A stretch of DNA of 64,000 nucleotides from CAVQEK01 sp963711495 (lineage in GTDB: Bacteria; Bacteroidota; Bacteroidia; Cytophagales; Cyclobacteriaceae). Below the pieces are notes generated by a model. It was not told the DNA's origin. It was given only the letters and a program-made list of their open reading frames with translations, and did not search any database. Where the stretch lies: NCBI GenBank assembly GCA_963711495.1, contig CAVQEK010000005.1, positions 62,001 to 126,000 of the forward strand, read 5' to 3'. This document shows, piece by piece, positions 9,975 to 18,885 of this stretch (positions within the stretch are counted from its first letter, which is position 1; the number at the start of each line of letters is the position of its first letter). A program made the position numbers and the translations under genes.

Positions 9975-10859
9975 TTAACAGCATTTTGAATCAGCGCCGC
10001 AGCACGCTTCCTTTTTGGCCTGTTTTTCTTCCGCAGATAGACTTGCCACACCTCCGGGCTTTTCGGCATACACGGTGATACTGAATATCCCTGTATTGCC
10101 GGCTTTAAATTCTTTTATATCTTCCATAGTAAGGTATCGCATCAAAATGTCATCCGGAACAACGATGGTCTTCTCCTTCTGAAGCGTGATGTTTTCGAAT
10201 CCGGCCTGGAGAATATATCCCAGATAAGTTTCCTTTTGAATGGCCCCGGCAACACAACCGGCATACATTTCAGCATCTTTTCTCAGTGCATCCGGTAAAT
10301 TTCCCACCAAAACAATATCGGAAATGCTGAAATGACCTCCGGGCTTGAGCACCCTGAATATTTCCGATATCACCTTCTGCTTGTCCGGAACAAGATTGAG
10401 CACGCAATTGCTCACAATAACATCCGCCACATTGTCCGAAACGGGCATATCATCAATATCACCATATCGAAATTCAACATTATTAAAAGCAAGCTTTTCA
10501 GCATTTTGACGGGCCTTTCTGACCATAGATTCAGTAAAGTCTATGCCAATCACCTTGCCGGCTTCTCCCGTTTTATGACGGGCGACAAAGCAATCATTAC
10601 CTGCTCCGGAGCCTAGGTCGATCACCGTATCTCCCTTTTTGATATTTGCAAATTGAGTCGGCAGCCCACACCCCAATCCGAGATCGGCATCAGGATTATA
10701 ACCTTCCACCCTGGTATAATCATCCATCATAATATTGTACACCTTGTTGCTCGTCGCAGTAGCGCCATAACAAGAAGAAGCATTCATTGCCGGGTCCTGT
10801 TCAGCAATTCTGCTATATTTTTCTTTGACGATGCTCTTAAGTTCTTCTGAAGTTTTCAT
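9975..10859 (-). CDS. arsM: Arsenite S-adenosylmethionine methyltransferase
   Basis: A 294-residue class I SAM-dependent methyltransferase that methylates trivalent arsenic, producing volatile or excretable species. SAM motif I (DLGSGAGND) lies around residues 80-88. The arsenic-binding cysteines are visible at Cys30 (SSCYG), Cys64 (GCGLP), Cys152 (SNCVLNL) and Cys202 (YAGCVAG), the pattern of the ArsM family. The tail is Cys-rich (two CC pairs), as in many bacterial ArsM proteins. I chose the ATG at 10859 over a reading from 10916, which would run into arsR and through the operator. The gene follows arsR by 47 bp, and that gap holds a second copy of the arsR operator. Confidence 0.93.
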   Translation of the reverse strand: MKTSEELKSIVKEKYSRIAEQDPAMNASSCYGATATSNKVYNIMMDDYTRVEGYNPDADLGLGCGLPTQFANIKKGDTVIDLGSGAGNDCFVARHKTGEAGKVIGIDFTESMVRKARQNAEKLAFNNVEFRYGDIDDMPVSDNVADVIVSNCVLNLVPDKQKVISEIFRVLKPGGHFSISDIVLVGNLPDALRKDAEMYAGCVAGAIQKETYLGYILQAGFENITLQKEKTIVVPDDILMRYLTMEDIKEFKAGNTGIFSITVYAEKPGGVASLSAEEKQAKKEACCGADSKCC

Positions 10860-10872
10860 GATTATTTGTTTT

Positions 10873-10888
10873 ATTGCAATATTACGAT
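10873..10888 (-). promoter_or_regulatory. Putative ArsR operator in front of arsM
   Basis: On the minus strand this reads ATCGTAATATTGCAAT, an imperfect palindrome matching at six of eight positions per half. The identical 16 bases occur upstream of arsR at 11257-11272. Its position in the 47-bp arsR-arsM gap suggests a second ArsR-controlled point inside the operon. Confidence 0.65.
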
Positions 10889-10906
10889 AATAGAAATCAA
10901 ATTTTT

Positions 10907-11242
10907 TTAACAACACGGCCCAATTTTAGGTTCTGAATACTTTTCGAATAATTGGTTGAAGAGTTCTTTTACCTCCGCCCAGCGATCTGCATTGATGCAA
11001 TAATTCATCGAAACCCCTTCAATGGTCCCTTGAATGATACCGACTGCTTTAAGCTCCTTGAGATGCTGGGAAATTGTCGCCTGCGCCAGTCCCAATTCCT
11101 GTACCAGGTCACTGTTAATGCACGCGTTGGCTTTTAATAAATATTGTAAAATGGCAATTCTGGCCGGATGAGCAAAAGCCTTGGCAATCACAGACAGATC
11201 ATTCTGCTCGGTGGTAAATAAATTTGTTTTGGTAATACCCAT
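10907..11242 (-). CDS. arsR: ArsR-family metalloregulatory repressor
   Basis: A 111-residue winged-helix repressor of the ArsR/SmtB family and first gene of the arsenic operon. The helix-turn-helix is the AQATISQHLKELKAVG region, preceded by the AHPARIAILQYLL helix common to the family. Candidate arsenite-sensing cysteines are in the KANACI segment, in the MNYC wing region and in the C-terminal GPCC. I prefer the ATG at 11242 to the upstream codon at 11263, because the latter would lie within the operator. Derepression by arsenite would open arsM, arsC and acr3. Confidence 0.92.
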   Translation of the reverse strand: MGITKTNLFTTEQNDLSVIAKAFAHPARIAILQYLLKANACINSDLVQELGLAQATISQHLKELKAVGIIQGTIEGVSMNYCINADRWAEVKELFNQLFEKYSEPKIGPCC

Positions 11243-11256
11243 AAATTCATTATTAC

Positions 11257-11272
11257 ATTGCAATATTACGAT
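11257..11272 (-). promoter_or_regulatory. Putative ArsR operator in front of arsR
   Basis: This is an exact 16-bp copy of the site before arsM, 14 bp upstream of the arsR start codon. A TTTG element and an AT-rich TAAAAATTTG stretch lie just upstream on the minus strand (about 11290-11325), resembling a Bacteroidota promoter. Bound repressor would block elongation or initiation. Confidence 0.7.
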
Positions 11273-11387
11273 GAATTATTCGAAACACAAATTTTTAATC
11301 TAATTAATTGCTCAAATAGAGGTTAGAGTTTAGGTGATCTGTACATTTTATTGGTCTTTGATTCGTAGACACATTAAAATCAACTCT

Positions 11388-12865
11388 ATGCTCATGAAAT
11401 ATAAATCGTACATACCACTCCTGCTCCTGACAATTTTGTTAATAAATTCTTCATGCAGCGCAACCACGAAGCATTCCAAACCCAACATTATTTTTATCCT
11501 GATTGATGATCTGGGTTGGACGGCTCCCACTTGTTATGGAGATAAATAAGTAAATACACAAAATATTGATCGGCTGGCTGTAGAAGGCATGAAATTTACC
11601 AGCGTCTATGTCACACCCCAATGCACACCAACCCGGGCAGTGATCATGACAGGACAGCACACCGCCCGGAATAAAATGTGGCATGTCATTCCCAAATATT
11701 TTTTTCCGTATGCCCGCCTGAGCGAACCAGAATATTTGCAGGGATTATCAAGGGACACGACCACCGTGGCAGAAGCTTTAAAAACTGCAGGATATACCAC
11801 AGCATGTCTCGGCAAATGGCATTTACATAATTATGGCTCTGACGGCTACTACACCTGTTTATTTAAACAATATGCCCACTATTATGGATTCGATTATGTT
11901 GATCCCGACACAGACCCTCCGGAATATCTGGACTTAGGAGAAAAAGGGTTGACATTTCTTACAAACCAAGCCATTCAGTTCATGACGGCAAATAAAGACA
12001 AACCTTTTTTCATTTATCTTTCTCATCACACCATTCATAATGAAGTACTGGCGCTTGATAGCCTGGTTCAAAAATATCTGGATTTAGGTTAGGCCAGCAG
12101 AATGCAACCTATTTGGCAGCTATAGAACATATTGATAATGAAATCGGACGGCTCTTAAATAAAATAGATGTCCTGGGTTTGGAGAAAAACACGATCGTGA
12201 TTTTCACTTCCGACAATGGAGGCGTGGATGAAGAATTTGACAATGCGCCTTTGCGTGCCGGAAAAGGTTCTCCTTATGAAGGTGGTATCAGGGTGCCATT
12301 TATTGTGAAATGGCCGGGAGTTGCAAAAGGAGGCACAGTAAGTGATATTCCTATTCATGCTGTTGATTTTTATCCGACCATGGTGGATATGGCTGGTGGC
12401 AAACTGCCGACCGATCACAAAATAGACGGTTTAAGTATCGTTCCTTTATTGAAACAAAATGATCATTGGACCAGAAGCATTTTGCATTGGTATATGCCAC
12501 TTTATGATCCGTTATGGGATGCCACACAAGCCGCGATCATTCGTCAGGGTGATTATAAACTAATCCATTATTTTGGCGATTATGTCGATACCAAAAATAA
12601 TCATCACTACATTCCTGAAGGTCGCGATGAACTGTACAATCTGGCAACTGATATTGGTGAAACACAAGATCTTTCTACAGCCAAGCCCGAGAAAAAGACA
12701 GCGCTTCTTAAAAATCTAAACCAATGGATGGAGGGAATTGGCGTGGAGCAACCACGGCTTAATCCTGATTACAATATTGACAGTGTTTTTGTGTGGGCCA
12801 GATATAATTTAGCCTTTAAAATTATTTTTACGATGCGTGCCATCGCAAAATGGTTTATTGGCTGA
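11388..12865 (+). pseudogene. Sulfatase (S1 family), broken by a nonsense codon and a frameshift
   Basis: Three adjoining pieces together form one arylsulfatase-like lipoprotein of about 490 residues. The first (11388-11549) has a lipoprotein leader and the metal-binding IDDLGW, and ends at a TAA at 11547. The same frame resumes at once with the VNTQNIDRLAVEGMKFT-like block and CTPTR, the CxPxR formylglycine motif, up to a stop at 12090. A one-base loss near 12087-12094 then shifts the rest into another frame, which carries EHIDNEIGRLL, FTSDNGG and the C-terminal domain. Two independent lesions suggest a true pseudogene, although assembly error cannot be excluded. The last 57 bp overlap the convergent CDGSH gene. 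Confidence 0.88.
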
Positions 12866-13246
12866 ACCACCACACCGACAAAAAGCAGTTACCTTACTTT
12901 TATTAGTGATGGTACCATCAGGAAGTTTAACGCTGAGATCACCATGCACCATCAACGGTCCATTGACTGTAACTTCTATGTTAAATACACTGTTTCCATT
13001 TCCTGCTATCAACTGGTTCTTTTGTGTATTTTCATTCAAATAATAAGTCAAGGCTCCGGAAGGACATTGCTTAACCTGTTCAATAATGGTAGATGTGCCG
13101 GCGCCTTCCATATTGACCCAGGGTCGTTTTTGTGGATTGAAAACCTGAGATAATCCATGGAAACAATTGGCCGAATGAATACAGACATTCGGTTTCCATA
13201 CTACAGTCACTTCGCCATTTGTATATTTTTTTACGATATCTTTCAT
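12809..13246 (-). CDS. Two-cluster iron-sulfur protein: 4Fe-4S mono-cluster domain plus CDGSH domain
   Basis: A 145-residue protein with two metal sites. The N-terminal half carries Cys22, Cys28 and a CP motif at Cys61, resembling the divergent 4Fe-4S mono-cluster family (Fer4_19). The C-terminal half has the CDGSH iron-sulfur signature, Cys123-x-Cys125 and a CDGTH motif with Cys134 and His138, which bind a 2Fe-2S cluster through three Cys and one His. The fusion is known in several bacterial groups, but its redox partner is not. The gene is convergent with, and overlaps, the tail of the sulfatase pseudogene. The next gene upstream on the same strand starts 48 bp away and may share its transcript. 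Confidence 0.88.
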   Translation of the reverse strand: MKDIVKKYTNGEVTVVWKPNVCIHSANCFHGLSQVFNPQKRPWVNMEGAGTSTIIEQVKQCPSGALTYYLNENTQKNQLIAGNGNSVFNIEVTVNGPLMVHGDLSVKLPDGTITNKSKVTAFCRCGGSANKPFCDGTHRKNNFKG

Positions 13247-13293
13247 ACCTGAATTATGTCAATATTCCAGTAAACCATAAAAACCCAAAATAG

Positions 13294-13968
13294 TTATTTC
13301 ATTGCCTGACTTAACCTGGCTAAATACTCGTCAATATATTGGTCTCTGGATTTTAACCGATATTGCATGATCCATCGTGGATGTGGTAACGCTTCTACTC
13401 GTCCGAATAATTGATACTTTTCATTGAGGAACAATAGAAATTCATGATTCTTGCCCATGCCAAGACTGAAAGCCACGTCATCTCTGGCTCCCAGGGCCAT
13501 TTGTTTTTGCAGAGAATCAACCATATAATATTCCAATCGTTGCTGTAGTGCCTTGCTATCGTAATAATTCATATTTTTTCCATCTTTAACAAAACCCAGT
13601 GGCGATACAGATGAAAAAAAGAAGTGGCTATAAAATTTTCTTACACCGCCGAATTGATGAATCATATCATAAATAAACACCGACGACAATTCTTGCTTTT
13701 TAACCAGTTGATTGCCGATTCCACAATCATTGGCCAGCCGGATCGGATCTGTAAATGGGATGCCTGTCACGCCGGCACCAAATCGCCCCGGATTGATACC
13801 GATGAGCATAACACGGGGATTTTCATCCTGATAAAATTTATTATAAAAAGCGCAGACGAGATCGATAACGTTTCCCGAAAAAGGATAAAGCACATCAACG
13901 TCTTCCGGCAATCCTTCCGGAATTTTTAATGGCGCTATAAAAACTTCGTATAAATTGGCGTAAGACAT
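13294..13968 (-). CDS. Uracil-DNA glycosylase family protein (SMUG2/DUF4918-like)
   Basis: A 224-residue protein of the uracil-DNA glycosylase superfamily. Motif 1 is GINPG (57-61), followed by GAGVTGIPFTDP, which is typical of the SMUG2/DUF4918 branch. Motif 2 is HPRW (196-199) near the C-terminus, where the DNA-intercalating loop sits. The likely role is base-excision repair, removing uracil or related damage from DNA, but the substrate range of this branch is poorly known. The start codon lies only seven T residues after a strong hairpin on the coding strand, leaving no room for a ribosome-binding site, so translation may be leader-dependent or the true start may be internal. Confidence 0.82.
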   Translation of the reverse strand: MSYANLYEVFIAPLKIPEGLPEDVDVLYPFSGNVIDLVCAFYNKFYQDENPRVMLIGINPGRFGAGVTGIPFTDPIRLANDCGIGNQLVKKQELSSVFIYDMIHQFGGVRKFYSHFFFSSVSPLGFVKDGKNMNYYDSKALQQRLEYYMVDSLQKQMALGARDDVAFSLGMGKNHEFLLFLNEKYQLFGRVEALPHPRWIMQYRLKSRDQYIDEYLARLSQAMK

Positions 13969-14026
13969 AAAAAAACTACCCGCAACTATTTATTATCATT
14001 AAAGATTAATAAAAAATTGCGGGTAG
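13969..14026 (-). terminator. Hairpin plus T7 run, terminator of the DUF4382 gene
   Basis: Perfect 10-bp arms, CTACCCGCAA at 13976-13985 and TTGCGGGTAG at 14017-14026, enclose a 31-nt loop. On the minus strand the stem is followed by seven Ts (13969-13975). It sits between the DUF4382 stop and the UDG-family start. The long loop is atypical for an intrinsic terminator. Confidence 0.6.
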
Positions 14027-14054
14027 CCAACGATAAATGTGAATTATTCTGTGG

Positions 14055-14858
14055 CTATTCGGCAGCCATTTTCACGGTATCTACCTGGGTTACAATGCCC
14101 AGTTGAACATTAATGTCATTCACGGTCGAGTCCTTGATACCACTATCGGTTGGCGGCACTATGGCAAGCGAATAGTCTCCTGCATCCAGTCCATTGATCA
14201 TATAGCCACCATGATCATCTGTAAAACCGCCTATGCTGTCTTCACCCATAATAGCAAATAAGGCATATTGCACGGAATCTGGCATAACCACGCCTTTTAT
14301 AGAACCGCTCAAGGCCTTTACCACTGTTCTGATCACTGGTTTCAGGTTATATTTCCCGGAATTACCTGCCTTGACAACAGATTTAGCTGCATCGAAATCG
14401 AGTAATACATCATAGGTAATTCCAGGCTCAAGGCTGGCGTTGACCTGTAATTTCAATCCTGATTGCTGTGCACTGGGTGTGTCCATAGCCACAGAATCGT
14501 CACCGTCAACGACTGAATTTTGGTCGCCAAGTACTAACCTGATTTGCTTGATCATTCCCGATGGCAATTCATTATCCGCCAAAAGTGTGTCGGTACCATT
14601 GGCGAGATCCAATAAATTGTAAACGCCGCCATTGATATTATCCAGTGTCACCCACCCATTTTCAGCATCATCAGTCGCATTGACACGTATTTCCTGGATG
14701 TCGACATACACGGCTTTATAATCTGCCGGGGCATCAGTCAGATAAATTCTTAAATGTGCATTTCCTGTGGCATTGTTTACATCTTCATTGCTGGTACACG
14801 CATAGAAAATGACACCCACGAACAATAACAGGAGCAATAAATTCATTCCTCTTCTCAT
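14055..14858 (-). CDS. DUF4382 domain lipoprotein
   Basis: A 267-residue exported protein. The leader ends at Cys21 in a FYAC lipobox, so it is probably lipid-anchored. Residues about 33-175 match DUF4382, with an LTDAPADYKAVYVDI-like start that is characteristic of the family. The remainder (about 185-260) resembles a carboxypeptidase-regulatory-like beta-sandwich (GSIKGVV through GDYSLAIVPP). The function of DUF4382 proteins is unknown; they are common in the Bacteroidota envelope. An alternative start is the Met at residue 5. Transcription probably ends at the hairpin just downstream. Confidence 0.85.
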   Translation of the reverse strand: MRRGMNLLLLLLFVGVIFYACTSNEDVNNATGNAHLRIYLTDAPADYKAVYVDIQEIRVNATDDAENGWVTLDNINGGVYNLLDLANGTDTLLADNELPSGMIKQIRLVLGDQNSVVDGDDSVAMDTPSAQQSGLKLQVNASLEPGITYDVLLDFDAAKSVVKAGNSGKYNLKPVIRTVVKALSGSIKGVVMPDSVQYALFAIMGEDSIGGFTDDHGGYMINGLDAGDYSLAIVPPTDSGIKDSTVNDINVQLGIVTQVDTVKMAAE

Positions 14859-14987
14859 GATAAGTTTGTTTTAATGATTAAAAGATTAAACAACAATCCC
14901 GTTGATTATTGAATGAGAAAGCCAAAAATTTAAATGACTGGGACGTTAGACACGCCTGAATTGAAATGGTTTAAAATGAATAAGAAT
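14859..14987. other. Short intergenic region
   Basis: This stretch of 129 bases separates two minus-strand genes, the DUF1015 gene ending at 14988 and the DUF4382 gene starting at 14858. It is AT-rich and presumably holds the DUF4382 promoter; no convincing element was found. Confidence 0.4.
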
Positions 14988-16232
14988 TTAATCTATAGTA
15001 TGTACGAAAAGACCGCTTCTAAGTTTCGGCTCAAACCAGGTTGTCTTCGGAGGCATTATTTTTCCGCTGTCGGCAATATCCATCAATTGTTTCATGGTTA
15101 CGGGGTGTAAAGCGAACGCAACTTTCATTTCTCCCTTGTCGACAAGCTTTTCCAATTCCTTCAATCCTCTGATCCCGCCTACAAAATCAATGCGTTTGTC
15201 AGTTCTGAGGTCGTGGATATTTAAAATCGGTGTCAGTATCTGATGAGAAAGGATGGTCACATCGAGTACGCGTATCGGGTCATTATCACTGTAAGTATGA
15301 GGCTTGGCTTTCAATAAATACCATTTACCATCAAGGTACATGCCGAATTGATGCAACTGAGCAGGCTTGATGGCAGTATTAGATTGTTCCAAAATCTCAA
15401 ATCCATCATGAAGTTTTTCAATGAATGCTTCCTCCGAATAACCATTCAGGTCTTTGACAACCCGGTTGTAATCTATAATTTGCAATTGGTTGTCCGGAAA
15501 ATGGACCGCCAAAAAATAATTGTATTCTTCATTTCCGCTGGACCTCCGATCGGTTTCCCGTAATTCCTTACCCACCAAAGCAGCAGCAGCTGTACGGTGA
15601 TGCCCATCCGCCACATAGGTGGCTGGCAATTTTTCAAACTCGGCGATGATGGAGTTTATTATTGCAGTATCCTGAATAATCCAAACTTCATGTTGTATCC
15701 CATCCTGTGTTGTGAAATCGTATTCTGAAGGAGCCTGCATCACTTCGATCATCAAACGGTCCAATTTAGCGACGGCCGGATAAGCAAAGAAAACCGGTTC
15801 AGCCTGCATGCGTCCAATCCGAATATGATTTTTTCGATCTTCTTCCTTATCCGGTCTGGTGAGTTCATGCTTTTTGATGACATCTTTGAAATAATCATCT
15901 ACCGCTGCACAGCCAACAATACCCACCTGAGAACGGCCATCCATGGTAAGCCGGTAGATATAAAGACTTTCCTGGTCTTCCTGGAATATTATATTATCAT
16001 CAACAAGCCGCTGGAAATTTTCTTTGCCTTTCTGGTATATTTCTGGTGCATAGTGATCAAAACTGTCAGGAAAGTCAATTTCTGGCTTAATGACATGCAG
16101 AAAAGATAGCGGATTGCCCCTGGCTTCTTTTTTTGCTTCTTCTGTATTCAATACGTCATAAGGACGGCTGGCTACCAATTGTGCTTTTTCTTTGACTGGC
16201 CGCCAGGCTCTGAATGCTTTTAGTTTTGCCAC
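14988..16232 (-). CDS. DUF1015 family protein, last gene of the serine operon
   Basis: A 414-residue cytoplasmic protein of the DUF1015 family. The start (AFRAWRP followed by RPYDVL), the YIYRL block and the ATYVADGHHRTAAA block are family hallmarks. A biochemical role is not established. It follows serA by 12 bp and is cotranscribed with serC and serA. The same arrangement recurs in many Bacteroidota as far as I recall, which hints at a link to serine or phosphoserine metabolism. No signal peptide or membrane segment is seen. Confidence 0.88.
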   Translation of the reverse strand: MAKLKAFRAWRPVKEKAQLVASRPYDVLNTEEAKKEARGNPLSFLHVIKPEIDFPDSFDHYAPEIYQKGKENFQRLVDDNIIFQEDQESLYIYRLTMDGRSQVGIVGCAAVDDYFKDVIKKHELTRPDKEEDRKNHIRIGRMQAEPVFFAYPAVAKLDRLMIEVMQAPSEYDFTTQDGIQHEVWIIQDTAIINSIIAEFEKLPATYVADGHHRTAAAALVGKELRETDRRSSGNEEYNYFLAVHFPDNQLQIIDYNRVVKDLNGYSEEAFIEKLHDGFEILEQSNTAIKPAQLHQFGMYLDGKWYLLKAKPHTYSDNDPIRVLDVTILSHQILTPILNIHDLRTDKRIDFVGGIRGLKELEKLVDKGEMKVAFALHPVTMKQLMDIADSGKIMPPKTTWFEPKLRSGLFVHTID

Positions 16233-16244
16233 TGGTAAAAATGG

Positions 16245-17420
16245 TTATTTTTTTGGTGGAAGCACCCTCACCATGATAATGCCTTCCAGATTTTTAATTT
16301 CATCAACTTGTTCCTCAGATATCTCGTCGTCAACATCAATTATGTTGTAAGCCAAATCCTGGCGGTGTTTGTTGAGCAAGTCGGCGATATTCACATTATT
16401 GTCAGCGAGTACCGAAGTAATATGACCAACCATTTTGGGAATATTGCGATTAGCAATCGTTAGCCGGTAACCACCGTTCCTTGGCATATAGGAATCCGGA
16501 AAATTGACGGAATTCGTTATGTTTCCATCTTCCAGGTAATGTTTGACCTGGTTAACGGCCATCACGGCGCAATTGGTTTCCGATTCCGGGGTTGAAGCAC
16601 CAAGATGGGGAACAGCGATCACCCTTTCATGTTTCAGCATATCCTCATCCGGAAAGTCTGTCACAAATGAAGTGACGATTTCCTGTTTCAACGCATCAAA
16701 CAAGTCAATCTTATTCACCAAACCACCACGTGCAAAATTGAGGACCCTGATCCCCCGTTTCATCGATTGGAATTTATGTTTATCGATGAAACCTTTTGTG
16801 GAATCAAGCAAAGGAATATGTAGTGTTAAATAGTCAGAAATACTTAATAAATGATCAAGACTCACTGCTTTTTCCACTTCTTTGGAGAGATGCCAGGCAG
16901 AATCTATGGAAATATACGGATCGTAACCAATCACCCGCATACCAAGTCCAAGTGCAGCATTAGCCACTTGCATACCGATGGCGCCAAGTCCTATTACACC
17001 CAATGTTTTACCTTGAATCTCAGGTCCCGCAAAATTGGACTTCCCTTTTTCTATCAATTTAGCAACCTCATCCCCTTTTCCAATCAAAGATTTTGCCCAA
17101 TTAATTCCTCCGACTACATTTCTGGAAGACAACAGCATGCCACAGATCACCAATTCCTTTACTGCGTTGGCATTGGCTCCGGGAGTGTTGAATACAACGA
17201 TCCCATTTTCCGTGCATTTCTCAATGGGAATATTGTTTACTCCTGCACCAGCCCGGCCAATTGCTTTTAAACTTGCCGGAAATGATATATCATGTAATGA
17301 TGCGCTGCGTACCAGGATGGCATCCGGCGTGGAAAACTCAGATGCCACTTCATAATCGTCTAAAGGAAAGTTCTCCAGCCCTGCGCTGGCTATTTTATTT
17401 AATGTTTGAATTTTAAACAT
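16245..17420 (-). CDS. serA: D-3-phosphoglycerate dehydrogenase
   Basis: A 391-residue NAD-dependent dehydrogenase catalysing the first step of serine synthesis, 3-phosphoglycerate to 3-phosphohydroxypyruvate. The Rossmann motif GLGAIG is at 144-149. The catalytic region includes FARGG, with its Arg, and PHLGASTPE, with its His. The last 70 or so residues form an ACT domain, the usual site of serine feedback control. The N-terminal substrate domain is short, as in the ACT-type short SerA group. It sits between serC and the DUF1015 gene with short gaps, so it is clearly an operon member. Confidence 0.94.
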   Translation of the reverse strand: MFKIQTLNKIASAGLENFPLDDYEVASEFSTPDAILVRSASLHDISFPASLKAIGRAGAGVNNIPIEKCTENGIVVFNTPGANANAVKELVICGMLLSSRNVVGGINWAKSLIGKGDEVAKLIEKGKSNFAGPEIQGKTLGVIGLGAIGMQVANAALGLGMRVIGYDPYISIDSAWHLSKEVEKAVSLDHLLSISDYLTLHIPLLDSTKGFIDKHKFQSMKRGIRVLNFARGGLVNKIDLFDALKQEIVTSFVTDFPDEDMLKHERVIAVPHLGASTPESETNCAVMAVNQVKHYLEDGNITNSVNFPDSYMPRNGGYRLTIANRNIPKMVGHITSVLADNNVNIADLLNKHRQDLAYNIIDVDDEISEEQVDEIKNLEGIIMVRVLPPKK

Positions 17421-17444
17421 AGTCCAAAAAAATTTGTGTTGTGA

Positions 17445-18527
17445 TTATTTATTGGCCTGTTCAAATTCCTTCATGAAATTCACAAGCGCCTGCACCCCTT
17501 CATGAGGCATGGCATTATAAATACTGGCCCGCATACCTCCAACCGTCCGGTGACCTTTCAGGGTTTTTAAACCTATTTTAGAAGCTTCGGCAATGAATTT
17601 CTTATCCATATCTTCACTTCCTGTAATGAATGGAACATTCATGATAGATCGCGATTGTGGCTCCACCGTAGATTTAAACAGTTTTGAATTGTCCAGAAAA
17701 TCATACAACAAAGCCGCCTTGGCTCTGTTAATTTTTTCCATTTCCACAACGCCTCCTTTCTCCAACAACCATTCAAAAACAAGCCCCGCCATATAGATGG
17801 CAAAACACGGAGGTGTATTGAACATGGAACCATTATCCGCGTGGGTTTTGTAATTGAACATGGTCGGGGTGATATCCAAGGCATGACCAATTAAATCTTC
17901 CCGCACAATAACCACTGCCAAACCGGCAGGCCCGATATTTTTTTGAGCGCCGGCATAAATCACCCCAAATTTGCTGACATCATAAACCTGTCCCATGATG
18001 TGGCTGGACATATCGGCCACAAGCGGAACTTTGCCGGTGTCAGGTAGTTCAGGATAAACGGTACCGTAAATCGTATTATTGGTGGTAATATGAACATAGT
18101 CAGCTTCAGCATCGAACATATCTGCGGTAAGCTTGGGTATATAACCGAAATTCTTATCTTCAGATGATGCAACCACCCTTATATTGCCATATCTTTTAGC
18201 TTCGGCTATGGCTTTCTTTGACCATACTCCGGTATTAACATAGTCAGCCTTTTTTCCGGATGAAAATAAATTGAGTGGAACCATCGCAAACTGACTGGAC
18301 GCGCCACCTTGTAAAAATAAAATCTGGTAGTTGGGAGGGATATTCATCAATTTGCGCAGATTATCCATAGCACCGTTAAATATTTCCTGATATTCCGGAG
18401 ATCGATGGCTCATCTCCATCACCGATAGACCGGTTCCTTTATAATCTACAAGATCTTTTTGGGCTTTTTCCAGTGCTTCGACCGGTAAGGTTGCTGGACC
18501 TGCTGAAAAATTATATACTCTTGCCAT
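17445..18527 (-). CDS. serC: Phosphoserine aminotransferase
   Basis: A 360-residue class V aminotransferase converting 3-phosphohydroxypyruvate and glutamate to phosphoserine and 2-oxoglutarate. It opens with the typical YNFSAGPATLP, has the phosphate-binding GGASSQFAMVP segment (74-84), and the PLP lysine is Lys196 in AGAQKNIGPAG. The length matches E. coli SerC. It is the first gene of the minus-strand serC-serA-DUF1015 operon; the promoter should lie in 18528-18600. No phosphoserine phosphatase gene is seen in the window. Confidence 0.95.
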   Translation of the reverse strand: MARVYNFSAGPATLPVEALEKAQKDLVDYKGTGLSVMEMSHRSPEYQEIFNGAMDNLRKLMNIPPNYQILFLQGGASSQFAMVPLNLFSSGKKADYVNTGVWSKKAIAEAKRYGNIRVVASSEDKNFGYIPKLTADMFDAEADYVHITTNNTIYGTVYPELPDTGKVPLVADMSSHIMGQVYDVSKFGVIYAGAQKNIGPAGLAVVIVREDLIGHALDITPTMFNYKTHADNGSMFNTPPCFAIYMAGLVFEWLLEKGGVVEMEKINRAKAALLYDFLDNSKLFKSTVEPQSRSIMNVPFITGSEDMDKKFIAEASKIGLKTLKGHRTVGGMRASIYNAMPHEGVQALVNFMKEFEQANK

Positions 18528-18885
18528 TCGAATTTAGCGTTTATTTGATTGATTTTACGTTGTGATTAAAAAGTCAAAGTTACAAAAAGGAAGTTTGTTT
18601 CTATGGAAATTGTCTGGTTTCCCAATGATTTTCTATAGAATTATTTCTCCGAAAATTAATCTTTTGCCAAGTATAATTTGGGTGTTTACTACACTTTCCA
18701 ATCAGGCAACGAATATGGGCGTTAATCCTGAAAGATTCAAGTTGGAAGAGGGTTTAAAATCTGGCAAAAAGAAAAATTGTTATTGGAAAAAGAACAAGTG
18801 TTGGAAGATATTAACGTCCATTACTATACAAAAGAACCCAATCTCGCGAAAAATTGAGTTGGGCATTTCCACCTGCTCGAGTTTG
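18528..18885. other. Gap with no recognised gene; weak 117-codon open frame
   Basis: About 360 bases separate serC from the next minus-strand gene. A plus-strand frame (18562-18915) is open, but its product is Lys-rich with no family resemblance and it runs into the neighbouring gene on the other strand. A different plus frame around 18750-18850 reads as a charged helix-like segment before a stop. The pieces may be the worn remains of a gene, but I cannot identify it. Confidence 0.35.

Noticed and set aside
10907..11263. Longer ArsR start at 11263
   Set aside because: It would place the start codon inside the operator at 11257-11272; the ATG at 11242 fits the family length better.
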